A stretch of 31,949 nucleotides of DNA from Bacteriovoracaceae bacterium UBA6261 (GTDB lineage Bacteria; Bdellovibrionota; Bacteriovoracia; Bacteriovoracales; Bacteriovoracaceae). Each line of letters begins with the position of its first letter. The first letter of the stretch is position 1. The stretch covers positions 1 through 31,949 of the forward strand of contig DJVH01000098.1 in the NCBI GenBank assembly GCA_002440825.1, in the 5' to 3' direction. The translations under genes and the position numbers were made by a program. The notes under the pieces were generated by a model, which saw nothing but the letters and a program-made list of their open reading frames with translations, ran no database searches and had not been told where the DNA came from. This document shows positions 14,309-23,336 of this stretch, piece after piece.

Positions 14309-15124
14309 ATGAAAAATATTTTCGTACTCTTGTTAGTTGCACTGTCATTTACTTCTTTCGCTCAGGAAAAAATTGAGGAATTGGAGCAATATGAAATCAG
14401 AAGTTATGCGCCTCAAAAAAGCGGTGTTAAAGATCTGGTCTTCGAAGCAAGAATTGATAATCTCACTGACATTCTTCAGAAAAATCTTTCTCTGGGTAAG
14501 CTGAGTGACGTTTCGTTTAAAGTCTACTGGCTTTCACCTTCTCAATATCAAATAGAAGTTCATGGTCTTCCAAAAGGCTTTCAGGAAGTGAAAGCAGATT
14601 TAATTCAACTGATTAAAGGCAAGCTTGAATTTGTTTTACCAGAAAGTTTTTCTGAGAAGTTCAAAGGTTATAACTTAAAAGCGGAGCCTGTTGCTGACGG
14701 AAAGCTCATTCGCGCCATCGATCAAACTTATACAATGGCCGTGCCTGAAGTAAATATTCTTATGGATAAGGCCGGTGCCCTTAAAAGTGTTGAAACTCGC
14801 GCGCCAATGTCTGTCGTGAAAACGGAATTTTTTCATTCTCCTAAGTCCTGGAGTAATGGAAAGCTTGTACTGGACAAAATTGTTTTGAATACGTCCCAGG
14901 GGGCGGTCAAAATTACCTCTACCAACGATATTGAGTACCAAAACGTAAATGGTATTGGTTTTCCTTCAAAAATTACGATAAAGAATGTGGCCGAAGGAAA
15001 AGTTCCTGCCACAGCGAAGGAAAAAGAAAAAACGGTTAAGAATGAAAGCGGAACCATCATCAGATTCAGTAAATATGAAGTGAATACCGGCAAAGCTCAG
15101 CGGTATATTGACGCTAAAAAATAA
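14309..15124 (+). CDS. Exported protein of unknown function
   Basis: I start at the ATG at 14309, not the ATG at 14294: GGAAGG (14298-14303) lies five bases upstream of 14309 and a clean signal peptide then begins at residue 1 (MKNIFVLLLVALSFTSFAQ). The 271-residue product has predicted cleavage after SFA. The mature part reads as alternating strands with few helices (for example KITIKNV, EVHGLPKG, ISSTNDIEYQN-like segments) and ends with a lysine-rich tail. No family is recognised; a LolA/LolB-like or outer-membrane-associated fold is a guess only. It lies 15 bases before a giant lipoprotein gene, and the two are likely co-transcribed. Confidence 0.75.
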   Translation: MKNIFVLLLVALSFTSFAQEKIEELEQYEIRSYAPQKSGVKDLVFEARIDNLTDILQKNLSLGKLSDVSFKVYWLSPSQYQIEVHGLPKGFQEVKADLIQLIKGKLEFVLPESFSEKFKGYNLKAEPVADGKLIRAIDQTYTMAVPEVNILMDKAGALKSVETRAPMSVVKTEFFHSPKSWSNGKLVLDKIVLNTSQGAVKITSTNDIEYQNVNGIGFPSKITIKNVAEGKVPATAKEKEKTVKNESGTIIRFSKYEVNTGKAQRYIDAKK

Positions 15125-15139
15125 AAAGGAAACGCACCA

Positions 15140-18100
15140 TTGAAATGGACGGCAAAAGCCCTACATTTATTTTTAATTGGTTCACTTTATGTGTTCGCGC
15201 TTTCCTGTCAAAAACAACAATCACCTGACATCGCCTCAGAAGAAACCCGAGGATCACGCGAGCTTGAAAGATTAAACGCGTGTTCAAAAGTTAATTTCTC
15301 CCGAGGAGTTCTTCTCTATCGCAACACGCTCGATCTTTTTGTTTGTATGAAATGGGACGAACAATTTCCAAACATGTATCAGGCGATGCTGAAAGTCAGT
15401 GCGGAATCATGGGATCATCTCATGGGGCCGATTGATTCGTCATTTATTTCAAATCATCAAAGAAGAGACAGAGTTTTTAAAAACATAAGAGAGCTTGATG
15501 CGAAAGGTGGCCTTGATGATTTAAGCTACGTCATTGTAGCTCTCAACGAAACCAATTTCTTTGATTCAACGAAAGCTTTATTTGCCTGTGTGGAAAATCC
15601 AGGAGCTGAAGCTTGCCTTCCAAGAAAAGGGCGAATCCCTGAAAAAAAATCACTCAAGAACATTATCAATCTGGTCAATGCCGAACCCGAAACGATAGAT
15701 AATGTTTCGCAATTTATTAAGTTCTTAGTTAAGGCACTGGATGGCAGAAAAGAAGAATTGCGGACTGAAATTAATAAATTCAGGGCATCACCTTTATATA
15801 TTCCGCTTCGACTTCAACTTGTAGATTCCATCGCTGCTAAAGCTAAAAATGGTTTTAGTGATGAAGACAGAATGTTTGTTCCTAAGATACTCCTGACCAG
15901 AGCAAGAGACGGAGAAACTCCCTGGATTTACACCTGGCTTCAGGATGCAAAAATGAATCGCGATAAATTCCGCGACCTGGTGGAATATCCAGTTTTGACC
16001 AATCCACAATTCGTCGGCGAAATTAGAAACCTGGAACTCGCTTACGATGGCGGAGTTTCCTGTTCGATTAAAAGTAATACAAATCCCAACGATTTAATAG
16101 AATTTGATTTTAAAAGGCACATGTCTGATTACGTATCTGTTATTAGAAACAGAACTTATAAAGAATATTATGATTACTCAGCTGCCGATATTGTCGGGTT
16201 GAAAGTTTCAACGGAAATTTGCCGTGAACTTGAAAGCAATAAATACAATGCCAATTTCATACAGCTGATTTCCCACCTGACAGAGTTTGTCAGCGAGAAA
16301 AAGAATTACGATCTTTTGAAATTTCTCGTAAGTCAAAGTACGGCGAAATCTGATCCGGACAAAACATTTGCAGAAAATTTATATCTTTTTGACATGATTA
16401 CAAGCGATATCTTTTCGTCAGCGAATGCTTTGAACACGACCATTATTTCAAGCACGAGAAACTTCTATCCCATCGCATTTGATATTGCCAAAAATCTTCC
16501 TCCTGAGGCTTATGTTCATCTCGGTGAATACCTTGCGGCAGTTGGAAAAAAAGAAAACGATCCGTCCTTCAAAGGGATAGCAGATTTCTGGTCTTTCTTC
16601 ACACCAGAGGAAAAAAACTTTCTCTTTAATTTTGTCGACCGCCACTTTGATAAAAATGTCGACTATGTAATGTTGTTTGATTTCTATACAAAATTTCTCG
16701 ATGATCTCAGGGAAGTTCAACCTGTTTTTAAAGATAAATGGGCCGGAACTGATAAAGATTTAGAAATGTCTTATTTGACGATGCAAGATGTGTTCACTCA
16801 ATTTGCTGGCAAGGAAACACTTCTCGATTTTAAAAAATTCTTTTCGCGTGATCAGATAATCAAAGTTCTCGAAGTTATTTCAAACGGAGCCTCCATTAAC
16901 AGAGCGGCTAAAGAAGAACTCGCCTACATGAATTCTGATAACTATGTTCTTCAGACTAAGAGTGAAAAATACAAATACAAAGTAAAATACGATCCTGGTG
17001 TTGATCCGGATTATAATTCAAAAGCTGTGATTGAATGTATGCAGAAGTTTGCAGATATTCAAAACGGGTTTTACGAACTTGTCAGAAACCTTCCGGCAGC
17101 CTGTAATAAAGTGACAGAAGCCAATATCGCGTTTAGATTATTCGGCTGGATGAATGCCGTAGAAGACAGCTATCTGGCCTTTAAAGGCGGAAATACACCC
17201 AAAGATTCTTTGCTTGATACCAATGGAATCATGAGTCCTTATATGGTGAATTCTTCTCTTGGTATGGCGAAGATTCTCAATAATCTCATCGGGCCTTATG
17301 GTTCAGAAGTTCCTACCACAAATGGTATCAGCTATCTTCTGAACTCCTCTAATTATCATCTTAATCAAAAAGGCGCCGCACTTCTGGTTGATAAAAATAT
17401 AGACTGGCTTAACTCGCTTTTAAGCGTGACTCCGGCAACAAATGAACAACATAGAAATGCACTGTTGAAATCCTTTTCGCGAGAAAGCAATTTTGCTTAT
17501 TCAAAAAATCTTTTCAATAACGTCGGTCAGCTGATGGTTGAATACGGTGACTGGATCAAAACAGGGCAGCTCGACAAAGTGCTAAAAAGATCTCTTGGTA
17601 GTTATGATCCGCAATATTCTTGTGAAAAAAGCATCAATCAGTTTGTCTCACCATATCCGTGTCCTTCACGCGACATTATCAAATCTTACGGAAATGATCT
17701 TCTCTTCCTGTTGCAAAACACCTGGGAGAAAAATCAAGGTTCTCCTATTGAAAAGATTTTAAAAGCAGCTAAAACCGGCGAAGGTCTGGATATTCCACTT
17801 CGAGGAAAAAAACAAAGACGCGTTCGACTTAGCCTGCGGGACACATTCCGTTATCTTTACGATACCAGCGACAAATCTTACAAAATAAACCGCCAGCCAA
17901 TGAAGTTTGTCAACGCAGCCAAAGTCAAATCGGTTGAAACAGTGACGACGCTAGAAAGAGTTGAAACAGTTATTCGGGAAGTCGCTTTTGATTATAATTA
18001 TCTCGGCGTTGCTTTCCTGAATGCCGTTGTCCACGCTGAAGACTATAACAAAGAAGTTGAAAAACGCCGCGGACTTCTGGCTAAATGTCTTCACATCCCA

Positions 18101-19438
18101 GGTATTCGCTGTGGGCGAAAAATGAGCGATGATGATTTAAGAATGGGATTAAATTCATTGGAAGCCTATGACTCCCTTCTGGATGTAAACAATGGCCGCA
18201 ATCTTGATGATCGCTTGAACTATGGCGATTACTTAAAGACTTTTGAAACAGCTCTTGTCATGTCTTCAGCCTTCGATGCACAGGAAGTTCAGTTGCTTCC
18301 TCTGAAAGAAGAAGTGTTGAAAAAGCACAATGGAAAAATCTTAGGTGATATGACTTATCTGACAACATGGAGTAATGCCGCAAGAGTTATCAGAGACCGC
18401 GTGGGCAGAACTCGCGAAGACTTTGAGTCTTTCATTAATCGCGAAGATTTCAAGCGTGTAGACAAAGCTTTGATGTATGGATTTGATCTTGGTGTTGCTG
18501 GTCCTTCTGCTGAAAGATTAATCAATAAATTGAGAACGGTTCCAGCGGGTGAAGCACAAAATGTTTTTGGCCACACTGTCGATTGGGTATCCACGCTTAG
18601 TTACGATGAAACTCGCTTGCTGGAAGATACAGTGGCCCGTGCGCTGGTTGTGGGATCTTATCTGGGATCGCCAGAGTTTGTCTTTGGGAAAGCTCATCCA
18701 GAGCTTAATCAGCGTTATGCAAACAACAATCTTTTTCAAGTGTTCACCGCTCTGGAAAAACTTGTCGACTACTGGCCGGCGCTTAAAAACTTTTTCCCTG
18801 CTGATGCAAAACTTATTGATGCAATTAAGCCGGTTAACACAGCTCTTTATTTTTTAACGGCGAAATTAAATGAATCAGATGATCCAGTGAAAAATACAGC
18901 TTATCTTGCTTTAAATGATCTATTCCTTGCCCTTCAAACCAGTGTTTTTGATCAAATGCCAAATCCGGATTCTCAGCAAAAGAATTTCACTCAAGGTTTG
19001 GATCTGATCCTGGAAATGTTCAAGGACCCTAAGCTTGTCGCAAATACATATTCATTGTTGAGAACTGATTACAGGTACGTTGATACTGTACACGAAAACA
19101 ATGGATCATGGTTTTCTTCAGTTGGACAAAATATCAAGAGAGCAGCGATGTCTTCTCAGATTGATATGACGCCATTAAGAGATTATTTGTCTTTCACTAC
19201 GAAAAAGAAAATTAAGCTGACTGGCGATTCGGAAGGTGAAATCAATTATCATTATGATGAACCTGCAAATCTGGTCAGATTCCTCAATAAACGCAGCGAA
19301 ACCCCTGGTCTGAGCAACTTTATGCTGATGAACCAAAAACTCTTTATTGAGAACACTTCCCAGCTCTCTCGAATGCTTGATGATCTATTGCCTTGTGTGA
19401 AAATTAAAGAAGTAAAAACTCCTTTGCTTCTTAACTGA
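15140..19438 (+). CDS. Very large predicted lipoprotein (1432 residues), unknown function
   Basis: The start is a TTG at 15140, with AAAAGGA nine bases upstream and no in-frame ATG nearby. Residues 1-22 form a lipoprotein signal (HLFLIGSLYVFALS) leading to C23. The residue at -3 is alanine, slightly outside the usual lipobox. Residue +2 is glutamine, so sorting to the outer membrane is expected. The remainder is helix-rich and repeat-free at sight, with scattered cysteines and no recognised motif. A lipoprotein of this size is uncommon. It forms a pair with the preceding exported protein. No terminator is visible after it; a TGATCACA follows the stop. Function unknown. Confidence 0.85.
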   Translation: MKWTAKALHLFLIGSLYVFALSCQKQQSPDIASEETRGSRELERLNACSKVNFSRGVLLYRNTLDLFVCMKWDEQFPNMYQAMLKVSAESWDHLMGPIDSSFISNHQRRDRVFKNIRELDAKGGLDDLSYVIVALNETNFFDSTKALFACVENPGAEACLPRKGRIPEKKSLKNIINLVNAEPETIDNVSQFIKFLVKALDGRKEELRTEINKFRASPLYIPLRLQLVDSIAAKAKNGFSDEDRMFVPKILLTRARDGETPWIYTWLQDAKMNRDKFRDLVEYPVLTNPQFVGEIRNLELAYDGGVSCSIKSNTNPNDLIEFDFKRHMSDYVSVIRNRTYKEYYDYSAADIVGLKVSTEICRELESNKYNANFIQLISHLTEFVSEKKNYDLLKFLVSQSTAKSDPDKTFAENLYLFDMITSDIFSSANALNTTIISSTRNFYPIAFDIAKNLPPEAYVHLGEYLAAVGKKENDPSFKGIADFWSFFTPEEKNFLFNFVDRHFDKNVDYVMLFDFYTKFLDDLREVQPVFKDKWAGTDKDLEMSYLTMQDVFTQFAGKETLLDFKKFFSRDQIIKVLEVISNGASINRAAKEELAYMNSDNYVLQTKSEKYKYKVKYDPGVDPDYNSKAVIECMQKFADIQNGFYELVRNLPAACNKVTEANIAFRLFGWMNAVEDSYLAFKGGNTPKDSLLDTNGIMSPYMVNSSLGMAKILNNLIGPYGSEVPTTNGISYLLNSSNYHLNQKGAALLVDKNIDWLNSLLSVTPATNEQHRNALLKSFSRESNFAYSKNLFNNVGQLMVEYGDWIKTGQLDKVLKRSLGSYDPQYSCEKSINQFVSPYPCPSRDIIKSYGNDLLFLLQNTWEKNQGSPIEKILKAAKTGEGLDIPLRGKKQRRVRLSLRDTFRYLYDTSDKSYKINRQPMKFVNAAKVKSVETVTTLERVETVIREVAFDYNYLGVAFLNAVVHAEDYNKEVEKRRGLLAKCLHIPGIRCGRKMSDDDLRMGLNSLEAYDSLLDVNNGRNLDDRLNYGDYLKTFETALVMSSAFDAQEVQLLPLKEEVLKKHNGKILGDMTYLTTWSNAARVIRDRVGRTREDFESFINREDFKRVDKALMYGFDLGVAGPSAERLINKLRTVPAGEAQNVFGHTVDWVSTLSYDETRLLEDTVARALVVGSYLGSPEFVFGKAHPELNQRYANNNLFQVFTALEKLVDYWPALKNFFPADAKLIDAIKPVNTALYFLTAKLNESDDPVKNTAYLALNDLFLALQTSVFDQMPNPDSQQKNFTQGLDLILEMFKDPKLVANTYSLLRTDYRYVDTVHENNGSWFSSVGQNIKRAAMSSQIDMTPLRDYLSFTTKKKIKLTGDSEGEINYHYDEPANLVRFLNKRSETPGLSNFMLMNQKLFIENTSQLSRMLDDLLPCVKIKEVKTPLLLN

Positions 19439-19481
19439 TCACAACGCTCAATTAAGAAAAATTCTCGTAATAATTCCCATA

Positions 19482-19536
19482 TTGAAGAATACAAAACTAA
19501 GTCTATACTTAAGAGATAACAAGAATTTATCTCTTA
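19482..19536 (+). promoter_or_regulatory. Sigma-70-type promoter with a palindrome at the start point
   Basis: TTGAAG (19482-19487), a 16-base spacer and TATACT (19504-19509). Directly abutting the -10, TAAGAGATAA (19510-19519) and TTATCTCTTA (19527-19536) form a perfect 10-bp inverted repeat with a 7-base loop. The predicted start falls within it. No T tract follows, so an operator or a 5'-end stem-loop is more likely than a terminator. It would drive the rlmI-like/Bat/ribF/aroE array. Confidence 0.5.
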
Positions 19537-19546
19537 GAGGCCAACC

Positions 19547-20761
19547 CTGAAAACGCTACAACTTCTCCCTAAATCTTCTATGAAAGTACTTCGTGGAGAA
19601 ATGGAATTATCTGCAAATGATGTGGAAGAAATTCCAAAGGGAATGACTCCCGGTGAGTGGTTTTGTCTTAGCGATAGTTCTGCTAAAAAACGTTATATTG
19701 CTTACGTTAATCCTTACACAGAAAATTTTTTCAAGATCAAAATATTAAAAACAGCTCACCCGCAATTCAATTCACTGTCCGATGAAAAATCTGTTGCAGA
19801 AGAAACAGTTGTTGAGTTACTTGAGGCAGCTCTCAAACGTCGAACAATGTTTGCAGGTTACGAGCATGGCTCACGTCTGGTGTACGGGATCAGTGACTCG
19901 CTTCCAGGTTTGATTGTTGATAAGTATAAAAAATATATTCTTATTCAGATAAACACTGCAGGCCTTGATCGTTTTCGCGATTTAATTCATTCCGTTCTTC
20001 AGAAGTCTTTTCCAGAACAAACAGTTTTATTTTTCGACAATGAAGAATACAGAAAAGCAGAAGTTCTTCCTGTTCACGAACGCGCAATTCTTGAAACAGA
20101 TCTTGAAGTGCAGGAAAATGGTTTAAGCTATATTATCCCCAAAGCGATCATGCAGAAGATTGGTTACTATTACGATCATCGTGAAAACAGAAACCGGTTG
20201 AAAAATCTTCTTCTGCGTTTAAACGTAAGCAAAGAAAAAGGGCTCGATCTTTTTTCTTATGTGGGAAGCTGGGGACTCCATTTACTGGCTTCTGGCGTGA
20301 TGAGTGTAGATTTCGTGGACCAGGGAAATATGCAGTCTGCAGTTGAAGAAAATGCGGCGAGAAACGGATTTGGCGGACGCGGCCAATTTATCAGAGCTGA
20401 TGTATTTAAATTTCTCGATCAAGCTGTCACTGAAGGCAAAGCTTACGATATCATTGTCAGTGATCCACCAGCCTTTACGAAGTCTGAAAAAAATAAAATT
20501 AATGCCATTCAAGGTTACGAAAAACTTCACCTGAAAGCGATGAGACTATTAAAAACGGAAGGCGTGTTTGTTGCTGCTTCATGTACTCACTATGTGAGCT
20601 TTGAGGAGTTGGACAAGACGGTTCAAGATGCAGCTTTTAAGAATGGACAAAAACTTCAGCTGCTCGATCTTGGAGGTCAGGGGTTTGATCATCCGATGTC
20701 AGGTTTAAAGGATAAAGGCTTTTATATTAAATATATTGTTTATCATGTACACAGAGGTTAA
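19547..20761 (+). CDS. RlmI-type 23S rRNA (cytosine-C5) methyltransferase
   Basis: A PUA-like N-terminal domain, an EEHD-like middle and a Rossmann methyltransferase domain. Numbering from the ATG at 19580: YYDHRENR near 195, LDLFSYVGSWGLHLL motif I near 222, SDPPAF (D295-P-P) and the catalytic cysteine in SCTHYVS (C335). RlmI methylates C1962 of 23S rRNA. The first ATG (19580) has no ribosome site. A CTG at 19547 sits six bases after AGAGG, and the eleven added residues (LKTLQLLPKSS) complete the first strand of the PUA domain (compare L-K-x-G-R-x-x-x-L-R-G). I therefore extend to 19547; an in-frame TAG at 19535 excludes anything longer. If CTG is not used, the protein has 393 residues. Confidence 0.88.
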   Translation: MKTLQLLPKSSMKVLRGEMELSANDVEEIPKGMTPGEWFCLSDSSAKKRYIAYVNPYTENFFKIKILKTAHPQFNSLSDEKSVAEETVVELLEAALKRRTMFAGYEHGSRLVYGISDSLPGLIVDKYKKYILIQINTAGLDRFRDLIHSVLQKSFPEQTVLFFDNEEYRKAEVLPVHERAILETDLEVQENGLSYIIPKAIMQKIGYYYDHRENRNRLKNLLLRLNVSKEKGLDLFSYVGSWGLHLLASGVMSVDFVDQGNMQSAVEENAARNGFGGRGQFIRADVFKFLDQAVTEGKAYDIIVSDPPAFTKSEKNKINAIQGYEKLHLKAMRLLKTEGVFVAASCTHYVSFEELDKTVQDAAFKNGQKLQLLDLGGQGFDHPMSGLKDKGFYIKYIVYHVHRG

Positions 20762-20763
20762 TT

Positions 20764-21714
20764 ATGAACAGTGTTCAAACCAGAGAAAAAATCAATGTAG
20801 TTCTCAATCACGCCAAGGGCGTAATCTTTGGACAGGACAGTTTGCTTGATGCCATTATGGCCGCGCTGATTTGCGAAGGGCATTTATTGATTGAAGGGAT
20901 GCCGGGACTTGGTAAAACAATGTCGGTTTCAACTATTTCAAAGCTCTGTGATTTGTCATTTAAAAGAATTCAATTCACACCGGATCTTCTTCCTTCAGAT
21001 TTAATCGGGACAATGATTTACAGTCAGAAGACGGAAGAATTTAATACGAAATTCGGGCCAATTTTCACTCAACTTCTTCTTGCGGACGAGATCAACCGTG
21101 CGCCGGCTAAAGTTCAGGCTGCACTTCTTGAAGCTATGGCCGAAAAACAAGTTACCATTGGAGAAGAAACCCACAGACTGTCTTCGCCTTTCGTTGTTCT
21201 AGCTACTCAAAACCCGATTGAGCAGGAAGGTACATATCAGTTACCTGAAGCTCAGCTCGATCGTTTTATGATGAAAGTGAACGTCGATTATCCAAGTTTT
21301 AAAGCAGAAAAAAATATTCTGGACTTAAAGAAGAATGGGCCAAGATTAGAACCTGTTCTTTCCACAGATGATCTTCTCGGAGCTCAGGAGTTCGTTGAAG
21401 CAATTTATGTCGATGAAAAAATTAAAGATCTAATTGTAAAGATCGTTCATGCGACTAGACCTTCTTCAGAGCATTTTAAAAAGGAATTTAATGGAGTCAT
21501 TACTGCAGGTGCTTCGCCTCGTGCGGTTATCTGGCTTTACCGAATTTCAAAATACATGGCCTTTATGGAAGGAAAAGAATTCGTTACTCCGGATCATGTT
21601 TTGAAAATCGTACCAAGCGTACTTGGTCACAGATTAATTCTTTCATATGAAGCGGCTATCGATAATTATAAGGGAGCAGACGTTGCATTAAAGATTGCCA
21701 AGTCTTTGGTGTAA
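20764..21714 (+). CDS. MoxR-family AAA+ ATPase
   Basis: 316 residues. Walker A GMPGLGKT (45-52), Walker B LLLADEINRAP (D108-E109) and ATQNPIEQEGTYQLPEAQLDRF, the sensor-1/arginine region characteristic of MoxR. MoxR proteins act as chaperones with VWA-domain partners, and here those partners follow directly: a DUF58 gene, batA and batB. It starts two bases after the methyltransferase stop and is the first gene of the Bat cluster. It is cytosolic. Confidence 0.95.
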   Translation: MNSVQTREKINVVLNHAKGVIFGQDSLLDAIMAALICEGHLLIEGMPGLGKTMSVSTISKLCDLSFKRIQFTPDLLPSDLIGTMIYSQKTEEFNTKFGPIFTQLLLADEINRAPAKVQAALLEAMAEKQVTIGEETHRLSSPFVVLATQNPIEQEGTYQLPEAQLDRFMMKVNVDYPSFKAEKNILDLKKNGPRLEPVLSTDDLLGAQEFVEAIYVDEKIKDLIVKIVHATRPSSEHFKKEFNGVITAGASPRAVIWLYRISKYMAFMEGKEFVTPDHVLKIVPSVLGHRLILSYEAAIDNYKGADVALKIAKSLV

Positions 21715-21723
21715 TCCACATTT

Positions 21724-22569
21724 ATGAATATCACTGAAGTCAGAAAGGTTGTTGGCCGGATCAAAGCCAATCTTTTTAAGAATGCTAACTCGCACTCTGT
21801 GGGGATGCTTAAAACTAATTTCAAAGGGACAGGACTTCAATTCAAAGAACATCAGGTCTATACTTTTGGCGATGACATTCGTTTTATTGATTGGAAAATT
21901 CTGGCCAAGACAAGCCATCCTTATGTCAAAACATTCAACGAAGAAAGAAATGTTGAAATTGTAGTTGTAATCGACGCTTCAGCGACAATGCTCACCGGAT
22001 ACAATGGAGTTTCAAAACTCCAGGCATCAATTGAAATATGCTGTCTGTTATATTTACTTGCAAAAGAAAGTAATGATTTTGTTCACGCTCTTATCGTCAG
22101 TGATGAAATCATTAATGTTCCCAAAAAATCAGGTGAAGCCGGTGTCAGCCATCTGATTTCTGTTCTTGAAGATCATAAAATTCTGGATGAACACGGGCAT
22201 GTCAATTTACAAAGAACTGTTGGTGAAGGTGTGGATAAGAACCAAAAATATTTATCCATCATGAAACACCTCAACAGCAAAAGAGAAATAGTGCTGCTTT
22301 CAGATTTTAATGATTTTATCGAAACAAGTGTCCTAAAAAAAATTCTTTATAGATCAAATGTCCATAGTTTTCAGATTCTTTCACCTCTTGATGAGGCGAA
22401 ATCTCTGCCATATGCTTTGTTTGCTTCTGGCGGAAAAGGAACGCGTGGCGGACTTGGAAAATATGATCTTTCTGGAATGAAAGAGCTCAGCAACGAGTTT
22501 GGAAAAAAATTCAGAAGACTCAGAGTGCAGGAAAAATACCTGGAGAATTTTGTGAAGGAGATGCGATGA
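21724..22569 (+). CDS. DUF58 / von Willebrand factor A-like protein
   Basis: 281 residues. The DUF58 core FGDDIRFIDWKILAKTSHPYVK (residues 42-63) is followed by the VWA-like strand IVVVIDASATM (about 80-90), carrying a D-x-S-x-T metal site. It has no signal peptide and is cytosolic or peripheral to the membrane. DUF58 proteins are standard companions of MoxR. It begins nine bases after moxR stops and overlaps the next gene by four bases. Confidence 0.9.
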   Translation: MNITEVRKVVGRIKANLFKNANSHSVGMLKTNFKGTGLQFKEHQVYTFGDDIRFIDWKILAKTSHPYVKTFNEERNVEIVVVIDASATMLTGYNGVSKLQASIEICCLLYLLAKESNDFVHALIVSDEIINVPKKSGEAGVSHLISVLEDHKILDEHGHVNLQRTVGEGVDKNQKYLSIMKHLNSKREIVLLSDFNDFIETSVLKKILYRSNVHSFQILSPLDEAKSLPYALFASGGKGTRGGLGKYDLSGMKELSNEFGKKFRRLRVQEKYLENFVKEMR

Positions 22570-23336
22570 AAAAGATCTTCCTTATAATCACTTTGATTAT
22601 TCTTTCAAGCGTTGCTTTTGCAGAATTAAAGGGTGACTTCACTGTTGCTGGCAATGTCAATACAGTGAAAGAAGGTGATTTGATAGAAGGCACTCTCAAA
22701 GTCTGGCCACTGGAAAATGCAGACACCAACGAATTTGCCAAATACCAGAACGGCATACTGTTCAACTCTCTTCAATTAATTCAAATTCAATCTATTGAAC
22801 CTTCAGCTAATAATGCAGATGTTCTGGAGCTCAAAGGATTGTTCCTTGCCAGAGCTGCTAAATATCTCACCAACTTTGAATTAAATTACAAAGGCGAACT
22901 TGTCCAAATATCGGCTCCTTCATTGAAAATTGCGCCTCTCGAAAAAAAGGCCGAGGATTATTTCATTCTCGATCAAGCTTTGAATTTGTCTCATTATCAG
23001 ATTTACCTGATTGGTGGGCTGGTTCTTTTTTTAGTGGTGGCTGCAATTATCAAACGCAAAAAGCTAATGGCCTGGGCTTCTGGTTTAAAGAAAGATCCGA
23101 AAGCTATGGCGATAAAACATTTTCGCGAGAAGTTCTCCCTTGCTGTCACCAGACAGGATTTTGAAGAGATTTACGCAAGAAAAAATGAGTGGCTTCCGTT
23201 GCTGCAGGAAAAATCTCTGGCTTACGAAGAATTTTTCAAAGTCATGAATCAACATCAATACAAACCTCAGTGGGGCAATGAAGAACTGACTGAAGTTAAA
23301 ACCAGATTCGACATCATCCGCGGGAGTTTCAAATGA
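22566..23336 (+). CDS. Single-span membrane protein of the Bat cluster (DUF4381-like)
   Basis: 256 residues. A signal peptide (MKKIFLIITLIILSSVAFA) precedes a beta-rich periplasmic portion to about residue 138. One membrane helix follows (about 140-160, YQIYLIGGLVLFLVVAAII), then a basic cytosolic tail with helices (KAMAIKHFREKFSLAVTRQDFEEI). Proteins of this layout (DUF4381 and relatives) sit between DUF58 and batA in many Bat operons, but the sequence itself is not diagnostic. The start ATGA overlaps the preceding stop and the end overlaps batA by four bases. Confidence 0.75.
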   Translation: MKKIFLIITLIILSSVAFAELKGDFTVAGNVNTVKEGDLIEGTLKVWPLENADTNEFAKYQNGILFNSLQLIQIQSIEPSANNADVLELKGLFLARAAKYLTNFELNYKGELVQISAPSLKIAPLEKKAEDYFILDQALNLSHYQIYLIGGLVLFLVVAAIIKRKKLMAWASGLKKDPKAMAIKHFREKFSLAVTRQDFEEIYARKNEWLPLLQEKSLAYEEFFKVMNQHQYKPQWGNEELTEVKTRFDIIRGSFK

